Shown: positions 1 to 8,496 of the stretch, piece after piece
Layout: each line of letters opens with the position of its first letter
Numbering within the stretch: position 1 is the first letter of the stretch
Assembly: GCA_009691845.1 (NCBI GenBank)
Contig: SIAJ01000010.1
Location: 41,361 to 105,360 of the forward strand
Source: Gemmataceae bacterium
Lineage (GTDB): Bacteria; Planctomycetota; Planctomycetia; Gemmatales; Gemmataceae
DNA: 64,000 bases
Reading direction: 5' to 3'
Notes under the pieces: generated by a model
The model's database searches: none
What the model saw: only the letters and a program-made list of their open reading frames with translations
Told to the model about the DNA's origin: nothing
Program-made: the position numbers and the translations under genes

Positions 1-485
1 GCCGCTCCATCAATCATCGCGACAACCCGTTCGCCATTTTCCGCTGTGTCTTGCTTGCGGAGGATCACGATGTCCCCCTCGTCGATGTGATCCTCGATCA
101 TGGATTGACCACGAACTTTGAGTGCGTAGTGATTCTTTCCGGCAAACATTCCGCCCAGGTCTACACGTTCTACCTGCTCAACGGCTTCAATCCCCGCTCC
201 CGCGGAAACCATGCCGAGGAAGGGGAGCGAACTCGAGTTGATTCGCAGTCCGGGAATCGTGATCGCTCTTGCGGCGGACTTTTGATCCTTCACGCCCTTG
301 TTGCGCTCGATAAAGCCCTTCTTTTCGAGTGCCTTCAGATGGCACATCACCCCGTTCGGCGAGGCAATTCCAAACGCCTCCCCAATCTCGCGAATCGAGG
401 GGGGAAACCCGCGATTCTCGATCTTGTCCCGGATATAGTCCAAGATCTCATGCTGCCGTTTGGTAATGGAAGGTGTGTCTACCAT
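1..485 (-). CDS. lexA: LexA SOS repressor (3' end outside window)
   Basis: Transcriptional repressor of the SOS response that is inactivated by RecA-stimulated self-cleavage. About 161 N-terminal residues are visible. A winged-helix DNA-binding domain occupies residues 1-65 (ITKRQHEILDYIRDKIENRG, then PPSIREIGEAFGIASPNGV). A linker leads to an Ala-Gly cleavage site in the GMVSAGAG stretch and to the catalytic serine in GQSMIEDHI. The catalytic lysine should lie just beyond the left edge. The start is the ATG at 485, because the reading begins MVDTPSITKRQ as in other LexA proteins. It is divergent from trpD, with a 170-base gap that must hold both promoters. The family assignment is firm; the C-terminus cannot be judged. 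Confidence 0.93.
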   Translation of the reverse strand, partial: MVDTPSITKRQHEILDYIRDKIENRGFPPSIREIGEAFGIASPNGVMCHLKALEKKGFIERNKGVKDQKSAARAITIPGLRINSSSLPFLGMVSAGAGIEAVEQVERVDLGGMFAGKNHYALKVRGQSMIEDHIDEGDIVILRKQDTAENGERVVAMIDGA

Positions 486-609
486 GGTCAAGCCCCGTCT
501 TGGGAGTCTGGTGCACGCCAGCTGAATTACTGGCTCATTAGGATTCACCCTTACACCACATATAAAAGAGTATACATGACATCCGTACAGGATGAAAGAC
601 CAAAATCCG

Positions 610-625
610 GGAAACGGTTGTTTCC
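610..625. promoter_or_regulatory. GGAAAC-N4-GTTTCC palindrome in the lexA-trpD gap
   Basis: A perfect six-base inverted repeat with a four-base spacer lies 30 bases before trpD and 125 bases before lexA. It is reminiscent of the GAAC-N4-GTTC LexA operator of Gram-positive bacteria, with one extra base pair in each arm, so autoregulatory LexA binding is possible. No direct evidence supports this, and planctomycete LexA operators are not something I can verify here. Confidence 0.3.
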
Positions 626-655
626 GCGATTCCGACTGTTTAGAGTGGAGGTTGC

Positions 656-1684
656 ATGACACACACATCGCCCGAGTGGCACACAGTCGGCCTTCCGCAC
701 CTGCTCGAACGACGGGACCTCCCCGACGAGTTGATCCGCGCGGCATTTCAAGACCTTACCGCCGGATCATTTGGTGAAGCCGAGGCTACCGCGTTCCTAC
801 TTGCGTTGAGGCTCAAGGGGGAGGCGTCCACGGAAATCGCCGCGGCAGTCGGGGTTCTTCGCGAGGCGATGGTTCGGCTGCATCCGACCACTCGACCGGT
901 TCTCGATACCTGTGGCACCGGCGGCGATGGCTCTGGTACGTTCAACATCAGCACGGCCACCGCACTGGTTGTCGCGGGGACCGGAATTCCGGTTGTCAAG
1001 CACGGCAATCGGTCCGTATCGAGTCGCAGCGGCAGTGCCGATGTACTGAGTTCGCTCGGCGTGCTGATCGAGTCTGGGCCAGCCTGGGCTGAAAAGTCTT
1101 TGGCTAGAGTAGGTTTTGCGTTCTGTTTCGCCCCGCATTTCCATCCGGCGTTGGCGAAGGTTGCCCCGCTTCGGCGAAAACTTGGTGTGCGAACAATTTT
1201 CAATTTGCTTGGGCCTTTGCTGAACCCCGCAGGTGCTGAGTACCAGTTGCTCGGCGTCAGCAGGCCCGAACTTCTCGATTCCATGGCCGGCGCGATTGCT
1301 CGGCTTGGTATTCGTCAAGCTTACCTGGTGTGTGGCCGCGACGGGCTCGATGAGGTCAGCCTCTCGGCTCCCACTCTCGTGCGTCACGTTCACGCAGGAA
1401 AAGTCGAATCGCTCGAATGGACGCTTCGCGATTTCGGATTGCCGAGTGTCGATCTGGCCGATTTGAAGGCCGATGGACCCGATGCAAGTGCGGCCATGAT
1501 TCGGGATGTATTGAGTGGGAACGATTCGCCAGCCCGCCGAATTGTGCTTGCAAACGCCGGTGCCGCCTTGCTCGCCGTGGAACGTGTGTCATCTTTGCCC
1601 GATGGCGTACAATTGGCCGCAGGAGCGATTGATTCCGGGGCAGCCCAACGGGTGCTGGACGGGCTGACTCAATCGGCCATCTAG
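656..1684 (+). CDS. trpD: Anthranilate phosphoribosyltransferase
   Basis: Transfers phosphoribosyl from PRPP to anthranilate, the second step specific to tryptophan synthesis, in the cytoplasm. The 342-residue length is typical. Family motifs are intact: DTCGTGGDGSGTFNIST (PRPP and Mg binding, near residue 84), KHGNRSVSSRSGSADVL near 122, and LRRKLGVRTIFNLLGPLLNP near 172. The start ATG follows a GGAGG sequence at 647-651. No other trp gene is in the window; a nucleoside-hydrolase-like gene follows after 7 bases and may be cotranscribed. Confidence 0.95.
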   Translation: MTHTSPEWHTVGLPHLLERRDLPDELIRAAFQDLTAGSFGEAEATAFLLALRLKGEASTEIAAAVGVLREAMVRLHPTTRPVLDTCGTGGDGSGTFNISTATALVVAGTGIPVVKHGNRSVSSRSGSADVLSSLGVLIESGPAWAEKSLARVGFAFCFAPHFHPALAKVAPLRRKLGVRTIFNLLGPLLNPAGAEYQLLGVSRPELLDSMAGAIARLGIRQAYLVCGRDGLDEVSLSAPTLVRHVHAGKVESLEWTLRDFGLPSVDLADLKADGPDASAAMIRDVLSGNDSPARRIVLANAGAALLAVERVSSLPDGVQLAAGAIDSGAAQRVLDGLTQSAI

Positions 1685-1691
1685 GCCAAGA

Positions 1692-2630
1692 ATGGTGTCC
1701 AACATGGCCCAAAAAATCATCCTAATTGCCGACCCGGGGATCGATACCGCCTTCGCGATTGCATTAGCACTTCACGACCAGAGCCTCGATACGCTCGGTT
1801 TAGTGGCATCGGCCGGGAACATTCCTGCGGACCGTGCCACGCAGAACGTCCATTTGCTTATCAACGCGTTAGATCCTCCTAAGTGGCCGCGACTGGGGGC
1901 CGCCCTGCCCGTCGAATACGAGATAGACGGCACCCGACTTCACGGTCCGGATGGACTCGGCAACATTGCCCTGCCACCGGTAACTCTGCACTCGCCGACG
2001 CCCGGGGACAAATTGCTCGTCGAACTAGTCCACGGGAACCCCCACGAAGTCACCATCGTCAACCTTGGCCCCGCGACGATGTTGGTACGTGCCATTGACC
2101 GCGATCCCTCGTTGCCCAGGCTGATTGAGCGAATCGTCTTCCTTGGCGGCTGCTGGCGTGTTCCTGGAAATGCGTCCGCCGTCGCGGAGTTTCACTTCTA
2201 TTGCGATCCCTTGGCCGCCCGCCGCGTACTTCACTCCGGGGCTCCGATCACGCTGATACCCCTGGATGCTGCCCGCAAACTCGTGTTTTCCCCAACGGAT
2301 TTGCTGGAATTACCGGCCCCCGAATCGGCCACGTGCCAGTTTCTTCGGCGAATCGTGCCCTTTGGCATTCGAGCCAGCAGTAACTTGTACGGGATCGAGG
2401 GATTCCACCTGAAAGACGTGCTCGGCGTCGCGGTCGTGGCCCTGTCGAGCAAGTTCACAACAGAACCGGCCTACGTCGATGTGGAGCTTCGTGGCGAACT
2501 GACCCGAGGCATGAGCGTGGTCGACGTTCGACCGACCCCGGGAGGGGCCCCGAATGTCGATATCGTTACGAACGTGGATATCGTCGGTGTTCGCGAGTAT
2601 ATTCACAGGATTTTGAGCCAGGCTAGTTGA
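1692..2630 (+). CDS. Inosine-uridine nucleoside hydrolase family protein, divergent active site
   Basis: Belongs to the IUNH fold, whose members hydrolyse N-ribosidic bonds with a Ca2+ held by an N-terminal aspartate cluster. Here the N-terminus reads IADPGIDTAFAIALA, so the family motif DxDxGxDD has lost its first Asp and its last Asp (Thr instead). EFHFYCDPLAA and GNPHEVTIVNLGP match the family. The C-terminal motif is FHLKDVLGVA, where a catalytic His-Asp pair would be expected. The start is either ATG 1692 or ATG 1704. It sits 7 bases after trpD. Fold assignment is good; hydrolase activity is doubtful. Confidence 0.8.
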   Translation: MVSNMAQKIILIADPGIDTAFAIALALHDQSLDTLGLVASAGNIPADRATQNVHLLINALDPPKWPRLGAALPVEYEIDGTRLHGPDGLGNIALPPVTLHSPTPGDKLLVELVHGNPHEVTIVNLGPATMLVRAIDRDPSLPRLIERIVFLGGCWRVPGNASAVAEFHFYCDPLAARRVLHSGAPITLIPLDAARKLVFSPTDLLELPAPESATCQFLRRIVPFGIRASSNLYGIEGFHLKDVLGVAVVALSSKFTTEPAYVDVELRGELTRGMSVVDVRPTPGGAPNVDIVTNVDIVGVREYIHRILSQAS

Positions 2631-2698
2631 TCCTCATGCAAGTTTTTCGTCCCCAATCGATTCTCTCGGACGCACTCTGCTCGTCGAGGGTCCTGTTC

Positions 2699-3457
2699 AT
2701 GCGCCGGGCGATCGCCATGTTCCTCTCGCTCGCCTTCAGTTGTTCCGCGAAGGCGGATCCCGAGAATACGCCCACGGCCGAGGAACTCTCGTCCGTAATA
2801 AAGGGCCTGCTCAAGACCGCCCTGCCCTCGCCTCTCGTTCAGCAAGAGTTCAACTGGGGTCATCAGCGCAAGTTTGCCAACGGCATTACCTGGGAGAAAG
2901 ACGGCATCCTCCGCAAGCCTCGATTTCAAGAAAAAATGAAAAACGACGGCACCTGGCGAAAGATCAAGATCGAGGCAGTTGATCCCGAGAAGACACTGTC
3001 ACTCAATGTCTTCAACGTTCAGCAACCCGAAAAGGGGAAGGTGACCTTTCTGGTGATGGTCGCCATGCAGACGCGGATCACGTTCGATCAGCAACTTTGG
3101 GCGGCAGGGGTGCGTGTTTACAGCGGCGAGACCCGCGCCCGCTGCAAGCCGACCCTGATTTTGGCTTGCGAATCCACGACCCGCACCGTGAAGAACGGCA
3201 GTTTCTTTCCCGATGTCATCTTCCGCATGAGAGTGACACATGCCAAGCTCTCCTACGAGAGTCTGGTGGTCGAACACACGGCCGGCATTGGCGGCGACGG
3301 AGCCAAATTGCTCGGGGAGACGATCATCGAGTTTGTGAAAGATATTCGACCATCGCTTGAAAAAAACATGCTGGAGAAAGCCAACAAGGCCATTGTGAAA
3401 GCCGGGGACACAAAAGAAGTAAAATTGAGCTTGAGCAAGTTGTTGGAAGGAAAATGA
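2699..3457 (+). CDS. Exported protein of unknown function
   Basis: A 252-residue protein with a signal peptide (MRRAIAMFLSLAFSCSAKA) and a predicted cleavage after AKA. I do not recognise the family. The mature part is mixed alpha/beta in appearance, with few cysteines and a lysine-rich C-terminus (about residues 215-252) that looks helical. The reading frame is open from 2627, but the ATG at 2699 is preferred because it puts the signal peptide at the N-terminus. It lies on the same strand, shortly after the nucleoside-hydrolase-like gene. Confidence 0.75.
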   Translation: MRRAIAMFLSLAFSCSAKADPENTPTAEELSSVIKGLLKTALPSPLVQQEFNWGHQRKFANGITWEKDGILRKPRFQEKMKNDGTWRKIKIEAVDPEKTLSLNVFNVQQPEKGKVTFLVMVAMQTRITFDQQLWAAGVRVYSGETRARCKPTLILACESTTRTVKNGSFFPDVIFRMRVTHAKLSYESLVVEHTAGIGGDGAKLLGETIIEFVKDIRPSLEKNMLEKANKAIVKAGDTKEVKLSLSKLLEGK

Positions 3458-3499
3458 AACTGTCGGCTCGCTTCGAGAGCGGGACAGCGTTCGCTTCAA

Positions 3500-3571
3500 G
3501 AAGACGAGTACGAGAAAGAGAATGAGTGCGACCGGTCATCGCTCTCGTTTTCGTTCGCTAACTCGTTCTTC
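3500..3571. repeat. Imperfect long hairpin after the exported protein
   Basis: The stretch from GAAGACGAGTACGAG to CTCGTTCTTC folds on itself: the right arm is close to the reverse complement of the left over about 33 bases, with several mismatches and small bulges around an ACCGGT-centred turn. It lies 43 bases after the stop of the upstream gene and may act as a terminator or be an intergenic repeat element. Confidence 0.5.
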
Positions 3572-3628
3572 CTCGGCTTCTTCTCTTGCATCCCTACACT
3601 AATGCCATTCACAAACCCAGGTGCCTCC

Positions 3629-4045
3629 ATGCGTATTCTCCTCTGCATGCTCGTTTTCGGTCTCGTGAGTAACGCCGCCCCGGATCCCAAGAAAGACGCC
3701 AAGCCCGCGACCGTTCGCGTCCTCGATGTCAAACTCGACGGCGAGGCCAAGGGCAAGGCGACTGAGCCGACGGTCATCACCTCGGCCGAGGAATTGGCGA
3801 AAGCCATCAAGGATGCCGCTGCCATTGAGGCGATTCAAAAGGCCGTCGATTTCAAGAAAGAACAAGTGCTGCTCTTCCAATGGGCTGGATCCGGCCAGGA
3901 CAAAATCACGTTTGATCTTGGCGAAGGAGACAAAGCCAGCGAAGTAACGTTTGCATACAAGCGTGGTTTGACACGCGATCTTCGCCAGCATAAGAAACTG
4001 TTCGTGCTTCCCAAGGACGCCAAGTACAATTTCGCTGGGAAATAA
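3629..4045 (+). CDS. Small exported protein, possibly PrcB-like
   Basis: A 138-residue protein with a signal peptide (MRILLCMLVFGLVSNA) followed by a Lys/Pro-rich linker. The core has VITSAEELAKAIKD, a helix, then VDFKKEQVLLFQWAGSGQDK and a C-terminal LFVLPKDAKYNF. This order (an ITSAEEL helix, a DFxKEQ strand and a final edge strand) resembles small planctomycete exported proteins related to the PrcB C-terminal domain; that comparison is from memory. ATG 3629 is chosen over 3602 because it starts the signal peptide directly. Confidence 0.7.
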   Translation: MRILLCMLVFGLVSNAAPDPKKDAKPATVRVLDVKLDGEAKGKATEPTVITSAEELAKAIKDAAAIEAIQKAVDFKKEQVLLFQWAGSGQDKITFDLGEGDKASEVTFAYKRGLTRDLRQHKKLFVLPKDAKYNFAGK

Positions 4046-4104
4046 GGACGTTACTGAGGCGATCAAGAAATATCCGCTGTCATTGCGGCGGCAAGTCATC
4101 CTGC

Positions 4105-4323
4105 TTGCTTTGCAAGGGTGTGGGCCGATACCCCTATACGCCTGGGCCAATGGGCTATCTCCCGTTCCAGTGCCCAACCTGCGAGGGTAAGCGACAACGC
4201 ACGGAAGAAGACGGCACAACGGACACCTGTTCGACGTGCAGAGGGCAAGTCATGGTTGACCCGGCTAATCCCCCGGTCGGCGGCATGCTGGATGTGTTGT
4301 CGAAGATCTTCTTTGGGGCGTGA
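4105..4323 (+). CDS. Zinc-ribbon mini-protein; N-terminus probably extends upstream
   Basis: Seventy-two residues are read from the TTG at 4105, with paired cysteines in CPTCEGKRQR and CSTCRGQ, resembling the CxxCxG repeats of DnaJ-type zinc centres. In the same frame the sequence before 4105 continues as IRCHCGGKSSCLLCKGVG, adding three or more metal-ligand cysteines, so the real start is probably upstream. No ATG, GTG or TTG is available between 4045 and 4105 in this frame; a CTG at 4054 follows AGGACG. It begins about 60 bases after the preceding exported protein. Confidence 0.6.
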   Translation: MLCKGVGRYPYTPGPMGYLPFQCPTCEGKRQRTEEDGTTDTCSTCRGQVMVDPANPPVGGMLDVLSKIFFGA

Positions 4324-4402
4324 TTGTCTTGAGGCCTTTTCCCTCTTAGGGAGGGGGCGCGACCCGAGATCGAGAGCCTTCACCTAATCCCCGGCCTCAG
4401 CT

Positions 4403-4891
4403 CTAAAAAAGGATGGGAGAAAGCTTACTGTTCGCCGGCACCGGTTCCGGATAATGGTCCGGCAACGCGTTCGTCCGAACCACGGGAATCTCGACCTCTG
4501 ACGAATCACTTTCCAGTTCACCTGGGTTTTCAGAATTCTCGACTAGCCGGGCCAGTTCCTTGCCATCGAGATGCTGGGTAAACTCATCGGGTTCGGGTGG
4601 CAACTCGTCTGCCACCATCTGCACCGAGTACTTCAGGCTGGCAATTTGTAGTTGATCGTTGGGCAAGAGCGCGGCCCGCCGAACGCGCTGGTTGTTGACG
4701 CGCGTGCCGTTCGTGGAACCAAGATCGCGTAATAGCAACAGGCCATCGGTCCTGACGAGGACGCAATGAAGCTTGGAGATGCTCTTGTGGTCGAGGTTGA
4801 TGTCGCATTCTTCCTTGCGACCCACAAGCATCAGGTCTTTCGTGATGTTGATGGGCGTCCCTCCTTCGATCGGGACGAGCCGGACGCGCAT
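4403..4891 (-). CDS. FHA-domain protein
   Basis: A 162-residue cytoplasmic protein. Residues 1-95 form a forkhead-associated domain, which binds phosphothreonine: LMLVGRKEECDINL, ISKLHCVLVRTDG and LRDLGSTNGTRVNNQRV carry the family GR, SxxH and N-G signatures. The rest (about residues 96-162) is acidic and probably disordered. Together with the Ser/Thr kinase at 20-21.7 kb it fits a phosphothreonine signalling network, though the two genes are not linked. It is convergent with the zinc-ribbon gene. Confidence 0.88.
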   Translation of the reverse strand: MRVRLVPIEGGTPINITKDLMLVGRKEECDINLDHKSISKLHCVLVRTDGLLLLRDLGSTNGTRVNNQRVRRAALLPNDQLQIASLKYSVQMVADELPPEPDEFTQHLDGKELARLVENSENPGELESDSSEVEIPVVRTNALPDHYPEPVPANSKLSPILF

Positions 4892-5086
4892 GAGGCACCT
4901 CGATCTGGGCTAGGACTTGGCCCATGTGTTACTTGTAGCGTTCGGCCAACGCTGCAGCTAGCGGAATCTTGAAAAAGTGAACTCATTCCGACCGCCACGG
5001 AGCGATCGGCACTGGCCCGAAGGCAGGTGTCGGCCTCGGGCCAACATTGATAAATCACGAGTAGGGAGCCGCAGGAACCCGCCCAA

Positions 5087-5887
5087 TCAGGCCCGAGCCA
5101 TGTGAGCCGATTGAACGACGACTGCTGCTGGCTGCGAGGGTGTCGGATTGCGCCGGGCCCGCGAGTCCTGCCGCTTGAGTGTTTTCACGATCCGCCACAC
5201 GACCGTCAATACGGCAAATCCGCCGAACCACGCGATTAGCACGGCTTGCGAAGGCTCGCTGAAGAAAACTGGCGTCACCACAATCGTGGCACACGCAAGC
5301 GTTCCATACAGCGTGTCGTGTTCCTTGAAGATGGCTCGCTTCCAGGTGAACACGAACGGCTCGCTTCGGCCTGACCAAGGACGCAATTGCGGGAGGAATC
5401 GAGGGACGTTTCGACAGTAGGTCTCGAATTCTTCCCCGAACTTCTTACGAAGGTACTCCTCTTCCGCGAGGACGATTGCGTAGTATTGGAACACCAAAAT
5501 CAGGAATACAGGAATCAGCAGTAGCGGAATCCCGGTTAGAGCAGCGATGCCGAACCAGAGTAAGGCATTTGCCACATAGAGCGGGTTGCGGGAGTAAGCA
5601 TAGCAGCCGCAGGTTACGAGCTGGGCAGCACCAATTGTTTTGCCACGTGTCGAAGTCCCGCGAGGCGACCTGCCAGACACATGAAAGCGTACGAGAGTCC
5701 CAATTGTCAGCAGGCCAACGCCAAGACCAATCATCCAGGAATAGGCCCATTCGGGATCGGGGGACAAGACCCACGGCAATACCAACAAGGCAATCGCGAC
5801 GGGAACGAGCGTATAACTGCGGATCTTGAAGAGGGTGCCACCAAGACTGGTGATGGAGATCGTGCGTTCGCGAACTGTATTCGCCAT
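5087..5887 (-). CDS. Isoprenylcysteine methyltransferase-like (PEMT/ICMT) membrane protein
   Basis: An integral membrane protein of 266 residues in the ICMT/phospholipid methyltransferase group, which uses S-adenosylmethionine. Hydrophobic segments lie near residues 20-40 and 45-65, followed by the signature GCYAYSRNPLYVANALLWFG and the later EEEYLRKKFGEEFETY with RNVPRFLP. The family usually ends soon after this motif; here about 90 more residues add two further hydrophobic segments. ATG 5887 is preferred to ATG 5929, which would add 14 residues. The substrate is unknown. Confidence 0.82.
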   Translation of the reverse strand: MANTVRERTISITSLGGTLFKIRSYTLVPVAIALLVLPWVLSPDPEWAYSWMIGLGVGLLTIGTLVRFHVSGRSPRGTSTRGKTIGAAQLVTCGCYAYSRNPLYVANALLWFGIAALTGIPLLLIPVFLILVFQYYAIVLAEEEYLRKKFGEEFETYCRNVPRFLPQLRPWSGRSEPFVFTWKRAIFKEHDTLYGTLACATIVVTPVFFSEPSQAVLIAWFGGFAVLTVVWRIVKTLKRQDSRARRNPTPSQPAAVVVQSAHMARA

Positions 5888-6322
5888 AACATTCCTGTGA
5901 TTCGGAAGATACGTGATCCGGTCGGGCATCCAACGAGCGATCAGTAACTTCCTTGTCGCAGGTCAAACTCAGCCCATTCTCAAGTAAACAATATACGGAA
6001 GCTGGGTGGGCTGCGAGAAAGATTTACCGGAATGATGGCTTCCGAAACGGCGGAGCCCGCTGCAATCGAACCAGTTCCTTTTTTTGGGAAACCGGAGAAC
6101 GCAAAGGTGCCGTGTTTCCGCGACGACTCGAACAACGAGTTCGAGAATTGTGCTTGGCAGGTATCTGCAAAGCCGCTTGGGGGTGCGGCGTACAAATCCT
6201 TCGACAATCGCCTCTTTGTGAGTCATTCAAATCCTCTTTCGCCTTGACCAAATCGCCTCAATTTGTCCAAAATGGCGGATTGTGCAGGATGCACGCCTCG
6301 AACCGGATGGAGCCGACGCGCG
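5888..6322. other. Non-coding gap, 435 bases
   Basis: This separates the divergent methyltransferase and the fused beta-oxidation gene. I find no convincing gene, tRNA or strong hairpin. Short open frames on both strands have unconvincing composition and no recognisable protein. The sequence presumably contains both promoters. Confidence 0.5.
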
Positions 6323-8443
6323 ATGATCTACGAATCACAGTGTTTTCGCCTCGAATCGGAGGACAACGTCGTCACGCTCTGGCTCGATTTCAGGGGCCGG
6401 GCGTCGCACTCGCTCAATCTTCCAATCCTGAATGAATTGTCGCTCGTGGTCGATCGGATAGACGGGCTACCTGCACCGTCTGCCATCGTGATCCGCAGCC
6501 GCAATCCCAGGAGCTTTGTCGAAGAGTTCGATGTCCGCGAGCTTGCACGAATGGACTCCCCTCTGGAACTCGCGGCGCTGGCCCGTCGCGGTCAGGAGGT
6601 CGTTCGCAAAATAGCGGAATTGCCGGCAGCGACGATTGCGCTGCTCGAAGGCCGATGTGCGGGCCTTGGGCTGGAGATCGCCCTGGCATGTACAACACGT
6701 TTGATTGTCGATTCGAGAGAAACGCGATTGGAGTTTACGGAGATCGCTCGCGGACTCATTCCCTTCTGCGGGGGCACACTTCGTTTGCCACGGCTTGTCG
6801 GAATTCAGAAAGCCCTTCGCCTGTGGATCCACTCGCAGAGCGTGCGCCCAGCGGAGGCGCTGCGAATCGGCCTGGCAGATTTGCTGACGAATCCGGAACG
6901 TACGGGGATCGACTTGATGACGTGCCTGGATCGGATGCGACATTCGCCCAACTGGCGCGCAGGCCGAATTATTCATCGGTGGCGTCCCAGTCTCTCGAAT
7001 GCCCTGTTCGGCTCGATGGTCCTTCAGCAAGCCAAAAAGACATCTCGATGTTCTGCTGCCGTGTCTGAACTATTGCAATGTGTGGCGGCCAGCCGTGGAT
7101 CCGAAGGCAAGGGTCTCATTGCAGAGCGAGCGGCTCTTACCTTCCTGGGTGGGCTTCCTGAAACACGTCATTTGTTGGAGGCTCAACGGCAAGCTACATC
7201 GCCGCTGCGTCTGTTTCCCGAGCCGATCAATCCGATTCCGCAACTTCCGAAGCGGATCGGAATCGTCGGAGCTGGTCCGCATGGCGTGCAACTCGCTCGT
7301 CATTTCGCAGAACGCGGGCACGAGATAGTGCTTCAAGAGCGGGCCGTCCATCGAGCCGCCAATCCCTTCTCGGAATTTGGCGACCGGGTTTGCGTTACGT
7401 CCGAATGGCTGGGCTTTGATCGGGCCGATTTCGTCATCGAGGCCGTGACGGAAGATCCGGGCGAGAAGCAAAACATCTTCAACAAATTGGAAGAACTCGT
7501 CCTCTCGAGGACCATACTTGCAACGACCAGCACGACGATTCGGGTCGAGGCCTTGCAGGCGGAATCCAGAAGACCGCAGCGAATCCTCGGCCTGCACCTG
7601 CCGAATCTTGAGGCTCGCACGCCGGTAGCGGAAGTCGTCGGCACCGAGTTTGCGCACTCGGAAAACGTGGCTACTTTGTCCGAGTGGGCACGGCAGTGGG
7701 GATTCACGCCGATCCGAGTTGCGGATCGACCGGGACGGCTGGTGACACTGGTTCGACACGTGTATCTCTCGGAGGCGGTGACGCTCGTCTCGGAAGGGCT
7801 GCCTCCACAAAGGATCGATGCCGCTTGTCGTGCTTTCGGCATGGGACGTGGTCCGCTAGAGTGGTGTGACGAGATCGGCCTCGAGCAACTATCCGAACAA
7901 ACTGGCTACTTGCAAATGGCACGCGACGACGGCTTCGCTCGCAATCTACTCTTTCAACGTCTGCTCTCTTACGGTTGTGTCGGCAAGGTTGTGGGCGAAG
8001 GCTTCTATCGTTATGGCCTGACTCGGCGGCCGAACGAACTTGCACGGATGTTGCTCTGGCAGGATTTCGACGAAGATGCCGCGGCCAGTTACACGTTCGA
8101 TTCGGAGACGGCGATCCGCGAAGGAATCGAGCGCGTGATTTTCCGAACGGTAAACGAGGCGGCAGCGGCACTGTCCGAACAACCAGACTCCGATCCGGCC
8201 ACAGTCGATTTGGCCCTCGCGTTCGGCATGGATTGGGCCCCTCAGCGCGGCGGGCCGCTTGGCTATGCGGATACTCTCGGCGCTTGCCGGGTGGTCGAAA
8301 AGTTGGCCGAGTTTGCTGAACGATTCGGGCCGCGATTCACGCCAAGCGATGAACTCATTCGCCGAGCCGAGGCAGGCGAGACGTTCTATCCATGCGAAAC
8401 GCCATCGGGTGGAAAGGTGCTCTCGTGGAGAGTCGCCGTTTGA
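6323..8443 (+). CDS. Fused enoyl-CoA hydratase / 3-hydroxyacyl-CoA dehydrogenase (FadB/FadJ-like)
   Basis: A bifunctional fatty-acid beta-oxidation enzyme of 706 residues. The crotonase half (about 1-200) keeps GRCAGLGLEIALACTTRLI and EFTEIARGLIPFCGGT, so both glutamates expected for hydratase chemistry are present. The dehydrogenase half starts at KRIGIVGAGPHGVQLARHFA (NAD+ fold, near 305) and keeps a histidine at GLHLPN and a glutamate at AEVVG for the catalytic pair. DRPGRLVT stands where DRPGFxxNR is usual, so the family Asn is replaced by Thr. The ATG at 6323 begins MIYESQCFRL. No thiolase is nearby. Confidence 0.88.
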   Translation: MIYESQCFRLESEDNVVTLWLDFRGRASHSLNLPILNELSLVVDRIDGLPAPSAIVIRSRNPRSFVEEFDVRELARMDSPLELAALARRGQEVVRKIAELPAATIALLEGRCAGLGLEIALACTTRLIVDSRETRLEFTEIARGLIPFCGGTLRLPRLVGIQKALRLWIHSQSVRPAEALRIGLADLLTNPERTGIDLMTCLDRMRHSPNWRAGRIIHRWRPSLSNALFGSMVLQQAKKTSRCSAAVSELLQCVAASRGSEGKGLIAERAALTFLGGLPETRHLLEAQRQATSPLRLFPEPINPIPQLPKRIGIVGAGPHGVQLARHFAERGHEIVLQERAVHRAANPFSEFGDRVCVTSEWLGFDRADFVIEAVTEDPGEKQNIFNKLEELVLSRTILATTSTTIRVEALQAESRRPQRILGLHLPNLEARTPVAEVVGTEFAHSENVATLSEWARQWGFTPIRVADRPGRLVTLVRHVYLSEAVTLVSEGLPPQRIDAACRAFGMGRGPLEWCDEIGLEQLSEQTGYLQMARDDGFARNLLFQRLLSYGCVGKVVGEGFYRYGLTRRPNELARMLLWQDFDEDAAASYTFDSETAIREGIERVIFRTVNEAAAALSEQPDSDPATVDLALAFGMDWAPQRGGPLGYADTLGACRVVEKLAEFAERFGPRFTPSDELIRRAEAGETFYPCETPSGGKVLSWRVAV

Positions 8444-8496
8444 CGGGAGGATTCTGTATCCTGTAACTTCAGCACTCTTCCACAACTGGAGACAAC

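Noticed and set aside
51..659. A 202-residue open frame on the plus strand across the left end
   Set aside because: It is antisense to lexA, whose DNA-binding, cleavage and catalytic-serine motifs are clear on the minus strand.
748..1393. Long minus-strand open frames across trpD
   Set aside because: The trpD motifs are continuous on the plus strand; the antisense frames have no recognisable protein.
3500..3571. Short tandem-like GAAAGAGAATGAG sequence considered as CRISPR or a simple repeat
   Set aside because: The repeat units are irregular and the whole forms one imperfect hairpin; no spacer pattern is present.
5953..6435. Open frames in the 435-base gap before the beta-oxidation gene
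   Set aside because: No family resemblance, no good ribosome binding site, and the longest one runs into the clear gene start at 6323.
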